Source: an uncultured Eubacterium sp. (GTDB lineage Bacteria > Bacillota > Clostridia > Lachnospirales > Lachnospiraceae). Taken from it: a stretch of 22,981 bases of DNA. Location: positions 1-22,981 of the forward strand of contig CAKRKO010000039.1 in assembly GCA_934358495.1 (NCBI GenBank), read 5' to 3'. The notes beneath the pieces were generated by a model. That model was given only the letters and a program-made list of their open reading frames with translations, was not told where the DNA came from and ran no database searches. Shown in pieces: positions 22,361 through 22,981 of this stretch (the stretch's first letter is position 1; every line of letters starts with the position of its first letter). The position numbers and the translations under genes were made by a program.

Positions 22361-22981
22361 TTAATCGCGGAAGAACGCCACACCCGATTCAAAGATTTTT
22401 AAATCCTGCTCACCGTAAATGTTGATAGCCACACCATCGCCACGACGCTCAGAATGAGCCATCTTACCAAGTACACGTCCATCCGGGCTTGTGATACCCT
22501 CGATAGCCATGTAAGAACCATTGACATTCCACTCTTCATCCATGGTTGGATTTCCTGCTTCATTGACATAGCAGGTTGCAACCTGACCGTTTGCAAAGAG
22601 TTTCTTCAGCCACTCATCATTTGCTACAAAACGACCCTCACCATGGGAAGCCGGGTTCGTGTAGATCTTACCTACCTCTGCCTGTGCCAGCCATGGGGAT
22701 TTATTGGACATTACTTTTGTATAAACCATCTTGGAAATATGACGGCCGATGGTGTTGTAAGTCAGTGTCGGAGAATCTGCTTTCTGCTCGCAAATCTCGC
22801 CGTAAGGAACCAGACCAAGTTTGATCAGTGCCTGGAAACCGTTACAGATACCGAGGCAGAGTCCGTCACGCTCATTTAAGAGTTTTTCTACGGATTCTTT
22901 GATCTTTGCATTACGGAATGCAGTTGCAAAGAATTTTGCACTTCCCTCCGGCTCATCACCGGCAGAGAATCCACCCGGGAA
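22361..22981 (-). CDS. purL: Phosphoribosylformylglycinamidine synthase, C-terminal glutaminase domain (partial)
   Basis: The reading frame is open from the window's end (22981) to the TAA at 22361, giving the last 206 residues. This is the class I glutamine amidotransferase domain fused to the C terminus of large PurL. It begins FPGGFSAGDEPEGSAKFF, has the nucleophile elbow LCLGICNGFQ (Cys46 of the fragment) and ends with the catalytic His-x-Glu in MAHSERRGDG. PurL converts FGAR, ATP and glutamine to FGAM in purine synthesis; this domain supplies ammonia. The synthetase part lies beyond the window. The Met at 22729 is internal, not a start. Confidence 0.95.
   Translation of the reverse strand, partial: FPGGFSAGDEPEGSAKFFATAFRNAKIKESVEKLLNERDGLCLGICNGFQALIKLGLVPYGEICEQKADSPTLTYNTIGRHISKMVYTKVMSNKSPWLAQAEVGKIYTNPASHGEGRFVANDEWLKKLFANGQVATCYVNEAGNPTMDEEWNVNGSYMAIEGITSPDGRVLGKMAHSERRGDGVAINIYGEQDLKIFESGVAFFRD

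Noticed and set aside
1..22981. Insertion sequences, prophage genes or CRISPR arrays
   Set aside because: No transposase, integrase, Cas or phage gene, and no regularly spaced repeats were seen anywhere in the window.

Overview
The window looks like a Lachnospiraceae-type (Clostridia, probably gut anaerobe) chromosome segment. The reasons are moderate-to-low GC, strong GGAGG-type ribosome binding sites, TTGACA/TATAAT promoters, an anaerobic (radical SAM) sulfatase-maturating enzyme, a bare NifS/NifU pair, a large PurL with a fused C-terminal glutaminase domain, and a substrate-binding lipoprotein coupled to a hybrid histidine kinase. The genus cannot be fixed from sequence reading alone.

Layout. 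1-58: 5' part of tRNA-Val(TAC), minus strand, with its own promoter. 314-2373: a divergent pair, an ACT-less prephenate dehydratase-like protein (minus) and a class I aminotransferase (plus), together able to make phenylalanine. 2478-3323: a YwaF-type membrane protein behind a structured leader that can hide its ribosome binding site. 3419-4868: a bile acid:sodium symporter family protein and an orphan 81-residue membrane protein (minus).

4984-11013 is a sulfatase island: TauE/SafE exporter, Cys-type sulfatase without a signal peptide, SLC13/DASS-type transporter, anSME, and a divergent Crp/Fnr-family regulator. Copies of one palindrome, TGTATTT-NN-AAATACA, precede the exporter, the transporter-sulfatase unit and anSME. 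Each sits at or within one base of the class II activator position (-41.5) relative to a -10 box. The likely logic is uptake of an organosulfate, cytosolic desulfation by a formylglycine enzyme activated by anSME, and export of the released oxyanion, all switched on together.

11112-12720: nifU-like and nifS (Fe-S cluster assembly) from a near-consensus promoter. 12941-18810: a self-contained fructose PTS cluster transcribed fruK - fruA(IIABC) - ptsH - ptsI - deoR/fruR. The HPr has Lys in place of the regulatory Ser46, and a terminator-like hairpin lies between ptsH and ptsI. 18988-22006: a solute-binding lipoprotein and a hybrid sensor kinase overlapping by 11 bases, behind an activator-type promoter with 10-bp-spaced direct repeats. 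22151-22320: two inverted copies of an apparently undescribed hairpin element with a conserved loop and diverged but still paired stems. 22361-22981: C-terminal part of purL, cut by the window end.
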